From Anaerobacterium chartisolvens (GTDB lineage Bacteria > Bacillota > Clostridia > Acetivibrionales > DSM-27016), in contig NZ_QPJT01000005.1 of NCBI RefSeq assembly GCF_003337415.1, positions 124,001 through 188,000 of the forward strand: DNA of 64,000 nt. Direction: 5' to 3'. Within the stretch, counting starts at the first letter, position 1; every line of letters begins with the position of its first letter. The notes beneath the pieces were generated by a model. That model was not told where the DNA came from, made no database searches, and worked only from the letters and a program-made list of their open reading frames with translations. A program made the translations under genes and the position numbers. Below, piece after piece: positions 1-10,925 of this stretch.

Positions 1-1
1 T

Positions 2-3000
2 GCCCATGTGATTTTAGAGGAAGCTCCTGAAATTGAGCCTTCGGGAGAATCCCGACCATACAAACTGATAGCATTGTCAGCCAGAACCGACAATGCCCTC
101 GAAAAGATGACGGACAATTTGACGGATTATCTTAATGCAAATATACATACAAATCTGGATGATGCAGCCTATACCCTCAAAGTCGGACGTCATAGCTTTG
201 AAAAACGACGGGTTGTGATCTGTAAGACCATAGATGATGCCATAGTTGCTCTTAAAAAGCGTGACCCGTCACGGGTGCTTTCCACTGTATGTACAGAAAA
301 AGAAAGACCTATTGCATTTATGTTTACAGGCTTAGGAGATCAGTATCCGGATATGGCCTCGGAATTGTACCACAATGAAGAGGAATTCCGTCGTCATGTG
401 GATAATTGTGCCGAGATTTTAAAGTCTGAGCTGGGAATGGATATACGTAAAGTGCTTTTCCCGGGAAGGCAGGACCGAAAAAGAAATACAGTCGGCAGTG
501 AGCCGACTTTTGATATGAAAAGAATATTGGGACGAGGACAGAGTAGTAAAGACGAGTCAGAAAATATACTTTCTCAGCCTTCGATGGCATATCTAGCAAT
601 ATTTGCAATTGAATATGCCGCAGCAAAGCTGCTGATGGATTGGGGAATCCGTCCCCAGGCCATGATGGGACATAGTATAGGCGAATATGTAGCTGCTTGC
701 CTGTCGGGTGTCTTTTCCCTTGAAGATGCTTTGAAACTTGTAAGTAGAAGGGGAAAGCTGATTGAGACATTGCTTGGCGGCGCGATGCTGGTAGTAATGC
801 TTTCGGAGGAAAAAATCCAGCCCCTTTTAAGTGATGGTCTCTCCATATCCTCTATAAACGGTCCAAAAGTCTGTGTTGTTGCGGGTACTGCGGAGAAAGT
901 AGCAGAGCTGGAACAGTTGCTGCTGGAGCAGGGGATCGCCTGCAGACGTGTTCAGAGTACCCATGCTTTCCATTCAGAAATGATGGAACCTATTATGGGA
1001 GCCTATGCTGAGGTACTTAAAGTTGTTAAGTTGAATATGCCTGAAATACCTTTCATATCAAATGTAACTGGAACATGGATTTCAAAGGAACAGGCAATAG
1101 ACCCGAAATACTGGGTGAGCCACCTTAGACAGCCGGTACGATTGTCAGACAGTATACAGGAGCTTTTGAAGGATACAAGCCGGATTTTATTGGAGATTGG
1201 ACCAGGACACACTTTAAGCAGTGCAGCAATACAACATCCCGCTGGCAAGGGGGCAGCAGAAAGAGTTTTATCCTCACTTCCGGGGATGTATGACAGTCAG
1301 CCGGATATGGAATTCTTTTACGGAATGCTTGGACGACTGTGGATGTCGGGTGTTAATATAGATTGGGAATTGTTTTATAGAAAAGAAAATCGTCATCGCA
1401 TACCGCTTCCAACCTATCCTTTTGAGCGGGAGCGTTATTGGATAGAAAATGGAAAGAACGGAAACGGTATTTCCATGGTCTCATCCTCGGCAGAAATAAT
1501 GATTTCTGACAAGGACAGTCAAAAAATAGTATTAAAACAGGATAATATCTCTACAGGTCAAGTCCATATGCGACCGGCACTGATGACTGCTTTTGTTCCG
1601 CCTAGGGATGAAACCGAAAAAGAAATCGAGTTAATCTGGCAGCAAGTATTAGGAATTAGCGGTATAGGAATATATGACAAGTTCTTTGAATTAGGAGGCA
1701 GTTCGCTTCTAGCACTGCAAGTTATTTCAAAAATCCGTCAAGCCTTTCATGTAGAACTGACCATGCGCCAGTTCTTTGAAACGCCAACTATCGCTGAACT
1801 GGGTGTGATAATTTCCTCAATGGAAAAAACACAGTCGGTATTGGATTTGCTTCCGCAAATAACAACCAATTTAAATGAACGATATCAACCGTTTCCACTT
1901 ACCGATGTCCAACAGGCATACTGGATTGGACGCAATAAGGGAATGGAACTGGGGAATGTTGCTACTCACATTTATTGGGAAGTGGAAAGCACCACCTTAG
2001 ATTTGGAAAGATTTGAACGGGCATGGCAATGCTTGATTAATCGCCATGAAATGCTGAGAGCTATAGTGCGGGAGGATGGTCAACAGCAGGTGTTGGAAAG
2101 CGTGCCGGATTACAGGATAAAGGTTGTGGATCTGCGAGGATATGAAGACGGAAAAGCTGCCGTAAAAATGGAGAGCATCCGTGAACATATGTCCCATCAG
2201 ATTCTGCCGAGTGATACATGGCCTTTGTTTGATATACAAGCCAGCAGGTTGGACGACCGGATAAGGCTTCATATCAGTCTTGATCTTCTGATTGGGGACG
2301 CATGGAGTTTTATGCAGATTCTAAGCGGAGAACTGGCTAAGTTTTATGAAAATACCGAGGCTGTGCTCCCTGCTCTGGAATTGACTTTCAGAGACTATGT
2401 AATGACAGAAGCAAAGCTTCGTGAAACAGAAATATACAAACGGTCGCTGAAGTACTGGCAGGAGCGCCTGCCAACGCTGCCGCCTGCTCCTGAACTTCCA
2501 CTGGCTAAAAACCCGTCTTCCCTTGAACAGCCAAGATTTGTGCGCAGGACAGCCAGACTTGCTGCGGAGACATGGGACAGTCTTAAGTCAAGGGCAGCTT
2601 GTATCGGGCTGTCACAGTCGGGAATATTGTGTGCTGCGTTTGCCGAAGTTCTTACAGCATGGAGCAGAAATCCTGCATTTACTATTAATCTGACACTTTT
2701 TAATAGATTGCCCTTAAGCCGGCAAGTCAATGATATTGTTGGGGATTTTACATCTTTAATACTGCTTGAAGTCGATAATTCGGGCAGCGAAAGCTTTGAA
2801 AAACGTGCAAGACGCATCCAGAAACAGCTGTGGGAGGACCTGGATAACCGCTATGTCAGCGGAGTGCAGGTAATGCGCGAAAAGGCAAAAATGTCTGGAG
2901 AAACTCCCGGGGCGGTTATGCCTATAGTATTTACCAGTATACTCAACCAGATAACGCCGGACCAGGATGCTTCCGCCATGGTTGATTTGGGCTCCTTAGG

Positions 3001-6000
3001 AGTAAATGGCGTGGACAGTGAAGTATATAGCATTTCACAGACACCGCAGGTGTGGCTTGATCATCAGGTCACCGAATCAAAGGGCGGACTGGTATTTAAT
3101 TGGGATGCTGTCGAAGAGCTTTTTCCGGATGGATTGCTGGATGATATGTTTAATGCATATTGCAAGCTACTGAAACGTTTGGCTGATGAACCGGATGCCT
3201 GGGAGCTAACCCGGCAGCAATTGCTCCCGGTGCCGGAAGTCCAGCTTGAAAAACGTGAAATTATAAATAATACCTCTACGGCTGTATCCGACGAACTGCT
3301 GCATTCATTGTTTGCCGAAACTGCCGGAAGGCAGCCTGACCGGATTGCTGTAATTACCTCCGGAAGGGCATTAACCTATGATGAATTATACCGCTGCTCC
3401 AATAGAATCGGGCGATGGCTGGCCGATAGAGGAGCGCGCCCTAACAGGCTTGTAGCCGTAGTGATGGAAAAAGGCTGGGAGCAAGTAGCAGGTGTACTTG
3501 GTGTGCTTCAATCGGGGGCGGCCTATTTGCCTGTCAGCCCTGAACTTCCCATGGAAAGGCTGCAATACATTTTAAAAAATTGCAAGGTAGAATTGGCATT
3601 GACCCAGTCCTGGGTAAAAAACTCAGTTGCCTGGCCGGAAGGAGTTCTATGCCTGAATGTGGACGAGGATGAAGCACTACAGGGATTGGACGACAGCCCT
3701 ATAGAGATGTCGCAGAGCCCTGACGATCTTGCCTATGTTATTCATACTTCAGGCTCTACCGGGTTTCCAAAAGGGGTTATGATAGACCACCGGGGAGCTG
3801 TGAATACAATTAGGGATATCAATTGCCGTTTCGATGTTGGACCCCAGGATAGGGTTCTAGCCCTCTCATCACTGAGCTTTGACCTTTCTGTTTATGATGT
3901 TTTCGGAATGCTGGCTGCGGGCGGAACTATTGTTATTCCCGATTCTTCTGCCGGACGTGATCCGTCTCATTGGCTGGAATTGATGGAGCAAAACGCTGTA
4001 ACTGTCTGGAATACTGTACCGGCCCTCATGGAAATGCTCGTGGAATATGCCGGTGATTATTCCGGGTGTTTATCCAAATCCCTCCGACTGGTAATGATGA
4101 GCGGTGACTGGATTCCGGTTGCTTTACCCGACCGTATACGAACACTGGCCGGAAATGTAAGGATAATAAGCCTCGGAGGAGCAACCGAGGCATCCATTTG
4201 GTCGATTTTGTACCCTATAGAAACTATAGTTCCTACATGGAGAAGTATTCCATACGGTACACCAATGATAAATCAGAAAATTCATATTCTTGATGAAGCA
4301 TTACAGCCGAGACCGGTATGGGTGCCGGGACAAATATATATCGGAGGAATCGGACTGGCAAAAGGTTATTGGAGGGATGAGGAAAAAACAAACGCATCTT
4401 TTATAGTCCATCCAAAGACAGGCGAGAGGCTTTACAGGACCGGAGATATGGGTCGGTATCTGCCTGACGGGAATATCGAATTCCTTGGCAGAGAGGACTT
4501 CCAGGTGAAAATTCGTGGATACCGGATAGAGTTGGGTGAGATTGAGACGGCGTTAAACCTGCATCCCAGGATACAGGAAAGTGTGGCTGCAGTAGTGACG
4601 GAAGCCGGAGGCAGTAAAGAACTGGCGGCCTATCTTGTGTTGAAAGATAATAACTTATTCTATAAGGATAAAACTGAAACTTATTCGTACCAGCAAGACA
4701 ATGCGGCCGGTGAGAATATACTCATGGATCCCATTGTGCGCCTGAAATTCAAATTGACACATCCCGGATTGCGAAAGATGGAAAATGAACAGGATTGTAT
4801 ACAACTTCCCGAGTCTGAAACGGATGAAGACTTGATGAAATTGGCCGTTGTGCGAAGAAGCTACAAGAAATTTCAAACCCATCCTATATCCTTAAAGCAG
4901 CTGAGCAGCTTTTTAAGCTGTTTGCACCAGACTAGGCTGGAGGAGGTTCCTCTTCCAAAGTACAGGTATGGCTCTGCTGGAAGCCTTTATCCCGTTCAGG
5001 TATATCTGTATGTAAAGCCCGACAGAGTTGAGGGCTTAACGGGAGGAACGTATTACTACCACCCTGAAAAACACAATTTAATAGCGCTCACAGAAAATGC
5101 CCGAATTGATCCTTCTATATATCCCCCGGGAAATAGAGAGTTTTTTGAAGCATCGGCATTTTCTGTTTTCCTTGTAGCCGAGATGAATGCCATTACTCCG
5201 CTCTATGGGAAATCATCCAGGGATTTTTGCATGCTTGAAGCGGGATTGATGACACAACTAATGGAAATGGTTTCTCCTTCATTTCAAATAGGGCTATGTC
5301 AGATAGGTAATTTTGATTTTGACTCTGTAAAGCAGTGGTTCAAACTTGGAGAAAGTCACTTGTATCTTCATAGCCTGTTGGGAGGATATATTCATGCCGA
5401 CCAGACAGAACTTACGGCACTACAGGAGGACTCCAGTGAACTTAGGTCTCTAATTAATCTCATCGGTCAGGAGGATGGGAGTTATCAGATACCGGATATT
5501 GAAGAAGTGAATTTCGCTATTCCTCAATATGAACAAGTGAAATCAGCTCCACAGGATGAATTGGTTGCAGAACTGCGTTCATTTTTAAGAGAGAAGCTTC
5601 CCGGATATATGATTCCGTCAATATACATATGCATCGACGAAGTTCCGCTGACATCCAACGGCAAGGTCGATCGCCGTGCTCTGCCAAAGCCGGATTCCAT
5701 AAAGCAAATACAGCAAAAGGCTTTTGAAGCTCCTCAGACTGAGATGGAGCAAGCTGTTGCAGCCATCTGGCAGGAAATACTGCAAGCAGAGCATGTAGGA
5801 ATACATGACAGCTTCTTCGATTTGGGAGGAAATTCTGTGCACCTGATACGTGTACACCACAAGCTTACAGAGGTCCTTGGAAAGGATATACCTATTGTCA
5901 GAATGTTTGAATTCCCTACTGTTTATTCTTTATGCCAGTATATAAACTGGCAGCAGGATGACATATCCTCTTTGGAACAGGGGGAGAAGCGCGGTGAGAA

Positions 6001-6070
6001 CAGAAAAGCATCCAGGCAGAGGAGAAGAGAGGCCAGACACGGTTATAGGGAAAGCGTAAAAATGGAATAA
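2..6070 (+). CDS. Hybrid PKS-NRPS, 5'-truncated: (KS)-AT-ACP-Cy-A(Cys)-Ox-PCP
   Basis: The gene enters from the left edge; the first codons (AHVILEEAP) are the end of a ketosynthase, so the true start lies outside. Domains in order: acyltransferase (GHSIGEY, catalytic Ser at 674-676; HAFH motif at 962-973, the usual malonyl-CoA signature); ACP (LGGSSLLA, Ser at 1703-1705); heterocyclization domain (PFPLTDVQQAYWIG, then the DxxxxDxxS motif at 2282-2308); adenylation domain (TSGSTGFPKG near 3750); an FMN-oxidase domain of McbC/SagB type inserted at about 4720-5430, between the A8 motif and the A10 motif (NGKVDR); and a PCP (Ser at 5834-5836). The specificity residues read D-L-Y-N-M-S-L-I-W in GrsA order, close to the known cysteine code. 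The module should extend with malonate, add Cys, cyclize and oxidize it to a thiazole. No KR, DH or ER is visible between AT and ACP. The C-terminal tail is basic and may dock to the acidic start of the next protein. Confidence 0.93.
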   Translation, partial: AHVILEEAPEIEPSGESRPYKLIALSARTDNALEKMTDNLTDYLNANIHTNLDDAAYTLKVGRHSFEKRRVVICKTIDDAIVALKKRDPSRVLSTVCTEKERPIAFMFTGLGDQYPDMASELYHNEEEFRRHVDNCAEILKSELGMDIRKVLFPGRQDRKRNTVGSEPTFDMKRILGRGQSSKDESENILSQPSMAYLAIFAIEYAAAKLLMDWGIRPQAMMGHSIGEYVAACLSGVFSLEDALKLVSRRGKLIETLLGGAMLVVMLSEEKIQPLLSDGLSISSINGPKVCVVAGTAEKVAELEQLLLEQGIACRRVQSTHAFHSEMMEPIMGAYAEVLKVVKLNMPEIPFISNVTGTWISKEQAIDPKYWVSHLRQPVRLSDSIQELLKDTSRILLEIGPGHTLSSAAIQHPAGKGAAERVLSSLPGMYDSQPDMEFFYGMLGRLWMSGVNIDWELFYRKENRHRIPLPTYPFERERYWIENGKNGNGISMVSSSAEIMISDKDSQKIVLKQDNISTGQVHMRPALMTAFVPPRDETEKEIELIWQQVLGISGIGIYDKFFELGGSSLLALQVISKIRQAFHVELTMRQFFETPTIAELGVIISSMEKTQSVLDLLPQITTNLNERYQPFPLTDVQQAYWIGRNKGMELGNVATHIYWEVESTTLDLERFERAWQCLINRHEMLRAIVREDGQQQVLESVPDYRIKVVDLRGYEDGKAAVKMESIREHMSHQILPSDTWPLFDIQASRLDDRIRLHISLDLLIGDAWSFMQILSGELAKFYENTEAVLPALELTFRDYVMTEAKLRETEIYKRSLKYWQERLPTLPPAPELPLAKNPSSLEQPRFVRRTARLAAETWDSLKSRAACIGLSQSGILCAAFAEVLTAWSRNPAFTINLTLFNRLPLSRQVNDIVGDFTSLILLEVDNSGSESFEKRARRIQKQLWEDLDNRYVSGVQVMREKAKMSGETPGAVMPIVFTSILNQITPDQDASAMVDLGSLGVNGVDSEVYSISQTPQVWLDHQVTESKGGLVFNWDAVEELFPDGLLDDMFNAYCKLLKRLADEPDAWELTRQQLLPVPEVQLEKREIINNTSTAVSDELLHSLFAETAGRQPDRIAVITSGRALTYDELYRCSNRIGRWLADRGARPNRLVAVVMEKGWEQVAGVLGVLQSGAAYLPVSPELPMERLQYILKNCKVELALTQSWVKNSVAWPEGVLCLNVDEDEALQGLDDSPIEMSQSPDDLAYVIHTSGSTGFPKGVMIDHRGAVNTIRDINCRFDVGPQDRVLALSSLSFDLSVYDVFGMLAAGGTIVIPDSSAGRDPSHWLELMEQNAVTVWNTVPALMEMLVEYAGDYSGCLSKSLRLVMMSGDWIPVALPDRIRTLAGNVRIISLGGATEASIWSILYPIETIVPTWRSIPYGTPMINQKIHILDEALQPRPVWVPGQIYIGGIGLAKGYWRDEEKTNASFIVHPKTGERLYRTGDMGRYLPDGNIEFLGREDFQVKIRGYRIELGEIETALNLHPRIQESVAAVVTEAGGSKELAAYLVLKDNNLFYKDKTETYSYQQDNAAGENILMDPIVRLKFKLTHPGLRKMENEQDCIQLPESETDEDLMKLAVVRRSYKKFQTHPISLKQLSSFLSCLHQTRLEEVPLPKYRYGSAGSLYPVQVYLYVKPDRVEGLTGGTYYYHPEKHNLIALTENARIDPSIYPPGNREFFEASAFSVFLVAEMNAITPLYGKSSRDFCMLEAGLMTQLMEMVSPSFQIGLCQIGNFDFDSVKQWFKLGESHLYLHSLLGGYIHADQTELTALQEDSSELRSLINLIGQEDGSYQIPDIEEVNFAIPQYEQVKSAPQDELVAELRSFLREKLPGYMIPSIYICIDEVPLTSNGKVDRRALPKPDSIKQIQQKAFEAPQTEMEQAVAAIWQEILQAEHVGIHDSFFDLGGNSVHLIRVHHKLTEVLGKDIPIVRMFEFPTVYSLCQYINWQQDDISSLEQGEKRGENRKASRQRRREARHGYRESVKME

Positions 6071-6083
6071 AGGAGATTGATAG

Positions 6084-9000
6084 ATGAAAGAAGATATGGA
6101 TGAACAGCTTGATCAGATAGCGATAATTGGTATGGTTTGCCGTTTTCCGGGAGCTAAAAATATTGATGAGTACTGGAAAAATTTATGTGAAGGTATTGAA
6201 TCCATAACTTTTTTTTCAGATGAAGAACTGAAAGATTCCGGGGTTGATACCTCTTTTATTGAAAATCCGAATTATGTTAAAGCAAGACCAATTATTGAAG
6301 GTATTGAAAATCTTGATGCTCCGTTTTTTAAATTGAACCCAAGGGAAGCTGTTATGCTGGACCCGCAGCAGCGCATATTCCTGGAAAGCTCGTGGCAGCT
6401 TATGGAAAACGCAGGTTATGACCCTGAAAGGTTTGACGGAAGAATCGGTGTCTATGCAGGGTCGGATACAAATACATACCTGCTCAATAATCTATTGTCT
6501 AATAGTGACATGATAACTTCGGTAGGTGTAATCCAGAGCAAAATGAATGATAAGGATTACCTAAGCACACGTGTTTCATACAAGCTTAACCTCCGTGGCC
6601 CAAGCATATCGGTCCAGACGGCATGTTCCACATCATTGGTAGCAATACATCAAGCCGTAGAAAGCCTTTTAAGCGGGGAATGTGATATGGCTCTTGCAGG
6701 TGCCGTATCAATAGGAGTTCCTCAAAAGGCAGGCTATCTTTATGAAGACGGGAGCATTGTTTCTCCTGACGGACATTGCAGAGCTTTTGATGCCAAATCC
6801 CAGGGAACACTTTTCGGTGATGGTATTGGCATTGTCCTTTTAAAGAAGCTGGAAGATGCACTTAAGGACGGGGACAATATTCATGCAGTAATACGAGGCT
6901 CTGCTATTAACAATGACGGAGCTTTGAAGGTAGGTTACACTGCACCCAGTGTAACAGGGCAGGCTTCGGTTATAAGAGAAGCAATAAGTGTGGCGGGTAT
7001 AAGTCCTGAAACAGTGACTTATGTGGAAACCCATGGAACTGGGACTGAAATGGGAGACCCCATTGAAATTACAGCCCTGACACAGGGTTTCCGATGTAAT
7101 GCTAAAAAAGGCAGATTCTGTGCCATAGGTTCGGTAAAAACGAATTTCGGACATCTTTCAACAGCTTCAGGAATGGCAGGGTTTATAAAAACCGTATTGG
7201 CACTTAAAAATAAAAAAATTCCTCCCAGCTTGCATTTTACAGAGCCAAATCCGCAAATTGACTTTGAAAACAGCCCTTTTTATGTCAATAGCGAACTGAA
7301 GGAATGGAACACCGATGGTATTCCAAGGAGGGCAGGGGTCAGTTCATTCGGAATGGGCGGGACCAATGTCCATATTATATTGGAAGAGGCTCCAAAGGTC
7401 AGACCTTCGGGAATCTCAAGGGCAGTACAGATGCTTGTCCTGTCTGCGAAGACTGCGGTGGCACTTGAAAATGCGACTGACAATATTTCTACTTATTTAA
7501 ATGAAAATCCTACGGTAAATCTGGCAGATGCCGCATATACTTTGCAGATAGGCCGACAGCCTTTCAGTTATCGCAGAGCGATAATTTGCAGCAGCTGGGA
7601 AGATGCATTGGATGCCATTGAAAAAAAGGATTCCAGACGCGTGCTGACAGGATATTATGAAGGAAATCCTTCACTTGCATTTATGTTTCCGGGGCTTGGT
7701 GAACAATACCCGGGAATGGCAAAGGAACTATACAGGGATGAACCGGTATTCCGAAAATATGCCGACCGCTGTATGGAAATATTAAAAGAAACTGTAAAGG
7801 TTGATTTGCGTGAAATACTTTTCCCAAAAGAGATACAGGTAAACAAAGCTGAGCAGAAATCGGATAGCGTATCCCAACCCGGAGCGTCAAGGACTGATTT
7901 CCGAAAACTACTCAACCGGGGAAATGAGGTTAAGGATGAAGTAGCCGAAAGACTGGACAGACCATCGCTGGGATACCCGGCTATTTTTATTATAGAGTAC
8001 TCTTTAGCCCGGATGCTGATGGAGTGGGGGATTTACCCACAGGCAATGATAGGACACAGCATCGGAGAATATGTAGCGGCCTGCCTGGCGGAAGTATTTT
8101 CACTTGAGGATGCATTAAAGGTGGTCAGCATTAGGGGCAAAATGATTGAAGAATTGCCTGGAGGCTCCATGTTAGCCGTTATGCTGCCCGAACAGGAACT
8201 AAAGACATATTTGGTAAAGGGCGTTTCCATTTCAATTATAAACGGACCTGCATCGTGTGTAATTGCAGGAGGGATAGAAGCTGTCAACAAGATGGAAAGC
8301 TTGCTTTTATCAAAGGCGATTGCATGCCGTCGAGTTCAGGCTACCCATGCTTTCCATTCTGAAATGATGGAACCTGTTATGGAAAGCTTTGCAGGTATTA
8401 TCAGTAATATAAAACTCCAGCCGCCAAAAATTCCTTATATCTCAAATGTAACAGGTACGTGGATTGAACCCGGACAGGCGGCAAGCACCGAATATTGGGT
8501 CAGTCATTTACGTCAGCCTGTTCGTTTCTCCGATGGCATTTGTGAGCTTTGGAAAGACCCAAACCGGGCATTATTGGAGGTCGGACCGGGGCATATGTTA
8601 AGTACCGTATCGGTACAGCATCCGGCAAGTAAAGGCAGAGCCGAAAGGGTAGCCTCTACTCTACGGAGCTACTTCGACTTGCAGTCCGATATGCAGCAGC
8701 TGTTAAGTGCCATTGGCAAGTTGTGGCTGCTTGGAATACAGGTAGACTGGCAGAAGTTTTACTCAGAGGAAAGGCGGCTTCGGATTCCACTTCCGACGTA
8801 TCCCTTTGAGTATAAGCCCTATTGGGTTGAACCCGGTGAAAATACCAAGGTACCTTCAGCCTTGCCGGGAAGGAAGAACGAGATTGCGGATTGGTTTTAC
8901 CATCCTTCTTGGAAACGTTCAGTGCTGCCCGATGTAGAAGGATTCAGTGTGCAGCAGGCTGATGAAAAATACTGCTGTATGGTATTAAAGGGCACAGGAG

Positions 9001-10772
9001 AAATAGGAGATAAAATTATCAATCGTCTGGTACAAGATGGGCAGGATGTTGTAATTGTAGAGGCAGACAAAGCTTTTTCCAGAGCCTCCGGCAATGTATA
9101 CACTGTGAATCATAAGCAGAGTAAGGACTATGACCTTTTGTTCGGGGAGCTTGCAGAAACGGGCAGAGTACCGAAAAGAATCCTTCATCTCTGGAGTATA
9201 AATAAAAATATTTCTACAGTTTATGATAAAGAATTATTCGAAGAGACTCAGGCACTGGGACTTTACAGCCTGTTTGAAATGCTGCAAAGCATGGAGCGAA
9301 AAGGTATTAATCAGCCATTGGAAATTGTCATTATGACAAATGGTCTATATGAGATAACGGGTGAAGAGGAGCTGAATCCTGAAAAGACTTGTATGGAGGC
9401 CTTTACCAGGGTGACCCCACAGGAATATCCCCATATCACCTGCAGAATAATTGATGTTGTTCCGGATAGTTTGGAAAAAGCATATATAGACCTGATAATG
9501 AAGGAATTTGCACTAAAAAACGTTGAACCAGTTGTGACATACAGGGGGAGATACCGTTGGGTACAGACCTTTGAACAGGTCAAGCTCCAGGAACCAATAA
9601 ACAAAGAAGGAAAACTTCGTAATGGCGGAGTGTACCTCATTACTGGCGCGCTGGGTAATATCGGATTTGCCATATGCGAATTCCTAGCCAAAAGGGTCAA
9701 AGGAAAGCTTATCCTGCCAGGTGCTGGCGATGCATATTCCATTGGAGACAAACAGCGTGAAGAACTGAGTAATCAGGAGAAAAATATAAAAATGATAAAG
9801 CACCTTGAAGAACTTGGTGCGGAAGTAATGTTAATAGAAGCGGATATTGCCGAACCGGAGCAAATGAAGGACGTAATTGCCCGAGGAATTGAAAAGTTCG
9901 GTCCTGTTAACGGTTTCATTCATGCTGCAGGGACAGAGGATGAAACCTTATTTCAATTGGCTGCAATGGTGGAATTGGATGATATTAAATCCCACTTCCG
10001 AAAAAAAATATACGGCTTGTATTGCATACAGAAACTTTTGCTTTCGCAAAAGCCTGATTTTTGCCTTTTAAGCTCTTCCTTATCGACAATTCTGGGAGGG
10101 ATGGGCTTCTTAACCTACGCTGCGGCAGACCACTTCCTTGATGCCTTTTCCAAAGAGCAGAACCGGATAGGCAGCTTACGTTGGATAAGTATAAATTGGG
10201 ATGCATGGCAGAAGCGTGAGGAAGTTCAAAATACCGAAATTAAAACAGAGCTGGCAGCTTTAGCTCTTTCTCAGGATGAAAAAGAGCAAGTATTGAACCG
10301 GATTCTAGCATCAGGTATCGGAGGTCAAATAACCGTTTCAACGTTAGATTTGCCGGACAGGATTGAGGAAGCCTGCCAAAGAACCCTCGAATTCCATGAT
10401 ACATTATACAAGGACAATATTATGCTATATGAACGGCCGGATTTACGGACCGGATTTATAGCTCCCCGTACAAAGACCGAGCTTGAAATAGCGGAGGTTT
10501 GGCAGCAGGCTTTGGGAATTAAAAATATAGGCATAGAAGATGATTTCTTTGAACTGGGAGGAAACTCCTTACTTGCCGTAAGAGTTATTTTTCAAATCCG
10601 CAAGATATTCAATGTGGACATTTCAATGGCTAATTTAGCTAAACAACCGACAGTAGCTTTCCTTGCAAACTACGTAGATACGGTAAAGTGGCTTGCAGGG
10701 GAATATCAAATGACTTCCGGAACAGACGAGGCTGAAAATTCCGAAATGTGCTGGGAGACGGTCGAAATTTAG
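6084..10772 (+). CDS. Type I PKS module: KS-AT-KR-ACP
   Basis: A complete 1562-residue cis-AT module. The ketosynthase has Cys181 (TACSTS), His317 (THGTGT) and His357 (NFGHLS). The acyltransferase has Ser659 in GHSIGEY and HAFH at 755-758, predicting malonyl-CoA. The ketoreductase has a Rossmann motif TGALGNIG at 1187-1194, a Ser run at 1330-1332 and Tyr1345; the usual Asn four residues after Tyr is Asp1349 (YAAAD), a mild departure. The ACP serine is Ser1495. It should therefore add two carbons and leave a beta-hydroxyl. The start follows the previous stop by 13 bases with an AAAGGAG-like site. The acidic C-terminus (ENSEMCWETVEI) fits a short linear docking motif for the TubC-type domain that begins the next protein. 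The AT is strikingly similar to the AT of the preceding protein, suggesting duplication or gene conversion. Confidence 0.94.
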   Translation: MKEDMDEQLDQIAIIGMVCRFPGAKNIDEYWKNLCEGIESITFFSDEELKDSGVDTSFIENPNYVKARPIIEGIENLDAPFFKLNPREAVMLDPQQRIFLESSWQLMENAGYDPERFDGRIGVYAGSDTNTYLLNNLLSNSDMITSVGVIQSKMNDKDYLSTRVSYKLNLRGPSISVQTACSTSLVAIHQAVESLLSGECDMALAGAVSIGVPQKAGYLYEDGSIVSPDGHCRAFDAKSQGTLFGDGIGIVLLKKLEDALKDGDNIHAVIRGSAINNDGALKVGYTAPSVTGQASVIREAISVAGISPETVTYVETHGTGTEMGDPIEITALTQGFRCNAKKGRFCAIGSVKTNFGHLSTASGMAGFIKTVLALKNKKIPPSLHFTEPNPQIDFENSPFYVNSELKEWNTDGIPRRAGVSSFGMGGTNVHIILEEAPKVRPSGISRAVQMLVLSAKTAVALENATDNISTYLNENPTVNLADAAYTLQIGRQPFSYRRAIICSSWEDALDAIEKKDSRRVLTGYYEGNPSLAFMFPGLGEQYPGMAKELYRDEPVFRKYADRCMEILKETVKVDLREILFPKEIQVNKAEQKSDSVSQPGASRTDFRKLLNRGNEVKDEVAERLDRPSLGYPAIFIIEYSLARMLMEWGIYPQAMIGHSIGEYVAACLAEVFSLEDALKVVSIRGKMIEELPGGSMLAVMLPEQELKTYLVKGVSISIINGPASCVIAGGIEAVNKMESLLLSKAIACRRVQATHAFHSEMMEPVMESFAGIISNIKLQPPKIPYISNVTGTWIEPGQAASTEYWVSHLRQPVRFSDGICELWKDPNRALLEVGPGHMLSTVSVQHPASKGRAERVASTLRSYFDLQSDMQQLLSAIGKLWLLGIQVDWQKFYSEERRLRIPLPTYPFEYKPYWVEPGENTKVPSALPGRKNEIADWFYHPSWKRSVLPDVEGFSVQQADEKYCCMVLKGTGEIGDKIINRLVQDGQDVVIVEADKAFSRASGNVYTVNHKQSKDYDLLFGELAETGRVPKRILHLWSINKNISTVYDKELFEETQALGLYSLFEMLQSMERKGINQPLEIVIMTNGLYEITGEEELNPEKTCMEAFTRVTPQEYPHITCRIIDVVPDSLEKAYIDLIMKEFALKNVEPVVTYRGRYRWVQTFEQVKLQEPINKEGKLRNGGVYLITGALGNIGFAICEFLAKRVKGKLILPGAGDAYSIGDKQREELSNQEKNIKMIKHLEELGAEVMLIEADIAEPEQMKDVIARGIEKFGPVNGFIHAAGTEDETLFQLAAMVELDDIKSHFRKKIYGLYCIQKLLLSQKPDFCLLSSSLSTILGGMGFLTYAAADHFLDAFSKEQNRIGSLRWISINWDAWQKREEVQNTEIKTELAALALSQDEKEQVLNRILASGIGGQITVSTLDLPDRIEEACQRTLEFHDTLYKDNIMLYERPDLRTGFIAPRTKTELEIAEVWQQALGIKNIGIEDDFFELGGNSLLAVRVIFQIRKIFNVDISMANLAKQPTVAFLANYVDTVKWLAGEYQMTSGTDEAENSEMCWETVEI

Positions 10773-10871
10773 GGATAATTACCAAATTGGTATTTAATAT
10801 AATTCCCGGTTGTGCTAATGGACGGCTTAAACATTACTTCCCGTTTTTGAAAACAAAATATCTATATATAA

Positions 10872-10905
10872 CGCACAAAAGTTTTTTCATTTATCCTTTT
10901 GTGCG
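10872..10905. repeat. 10-bp inverted repeat in the gap before the trimodular NRPS
   Basis: CGCACAAAAG and CTTTTGTGCG form a perfect 10-bp stem around a 14-base loop. It sits in the 295-base gap (10773-11067), which has no convincing gene. It is not followed by a clean T tract, so it is more likely a regulatory or RNA-processing hairpin than a simple terminator. Confidence 0.55.
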
Positions 10906-10925
10906 CTTATATTACCTTAAGTATT

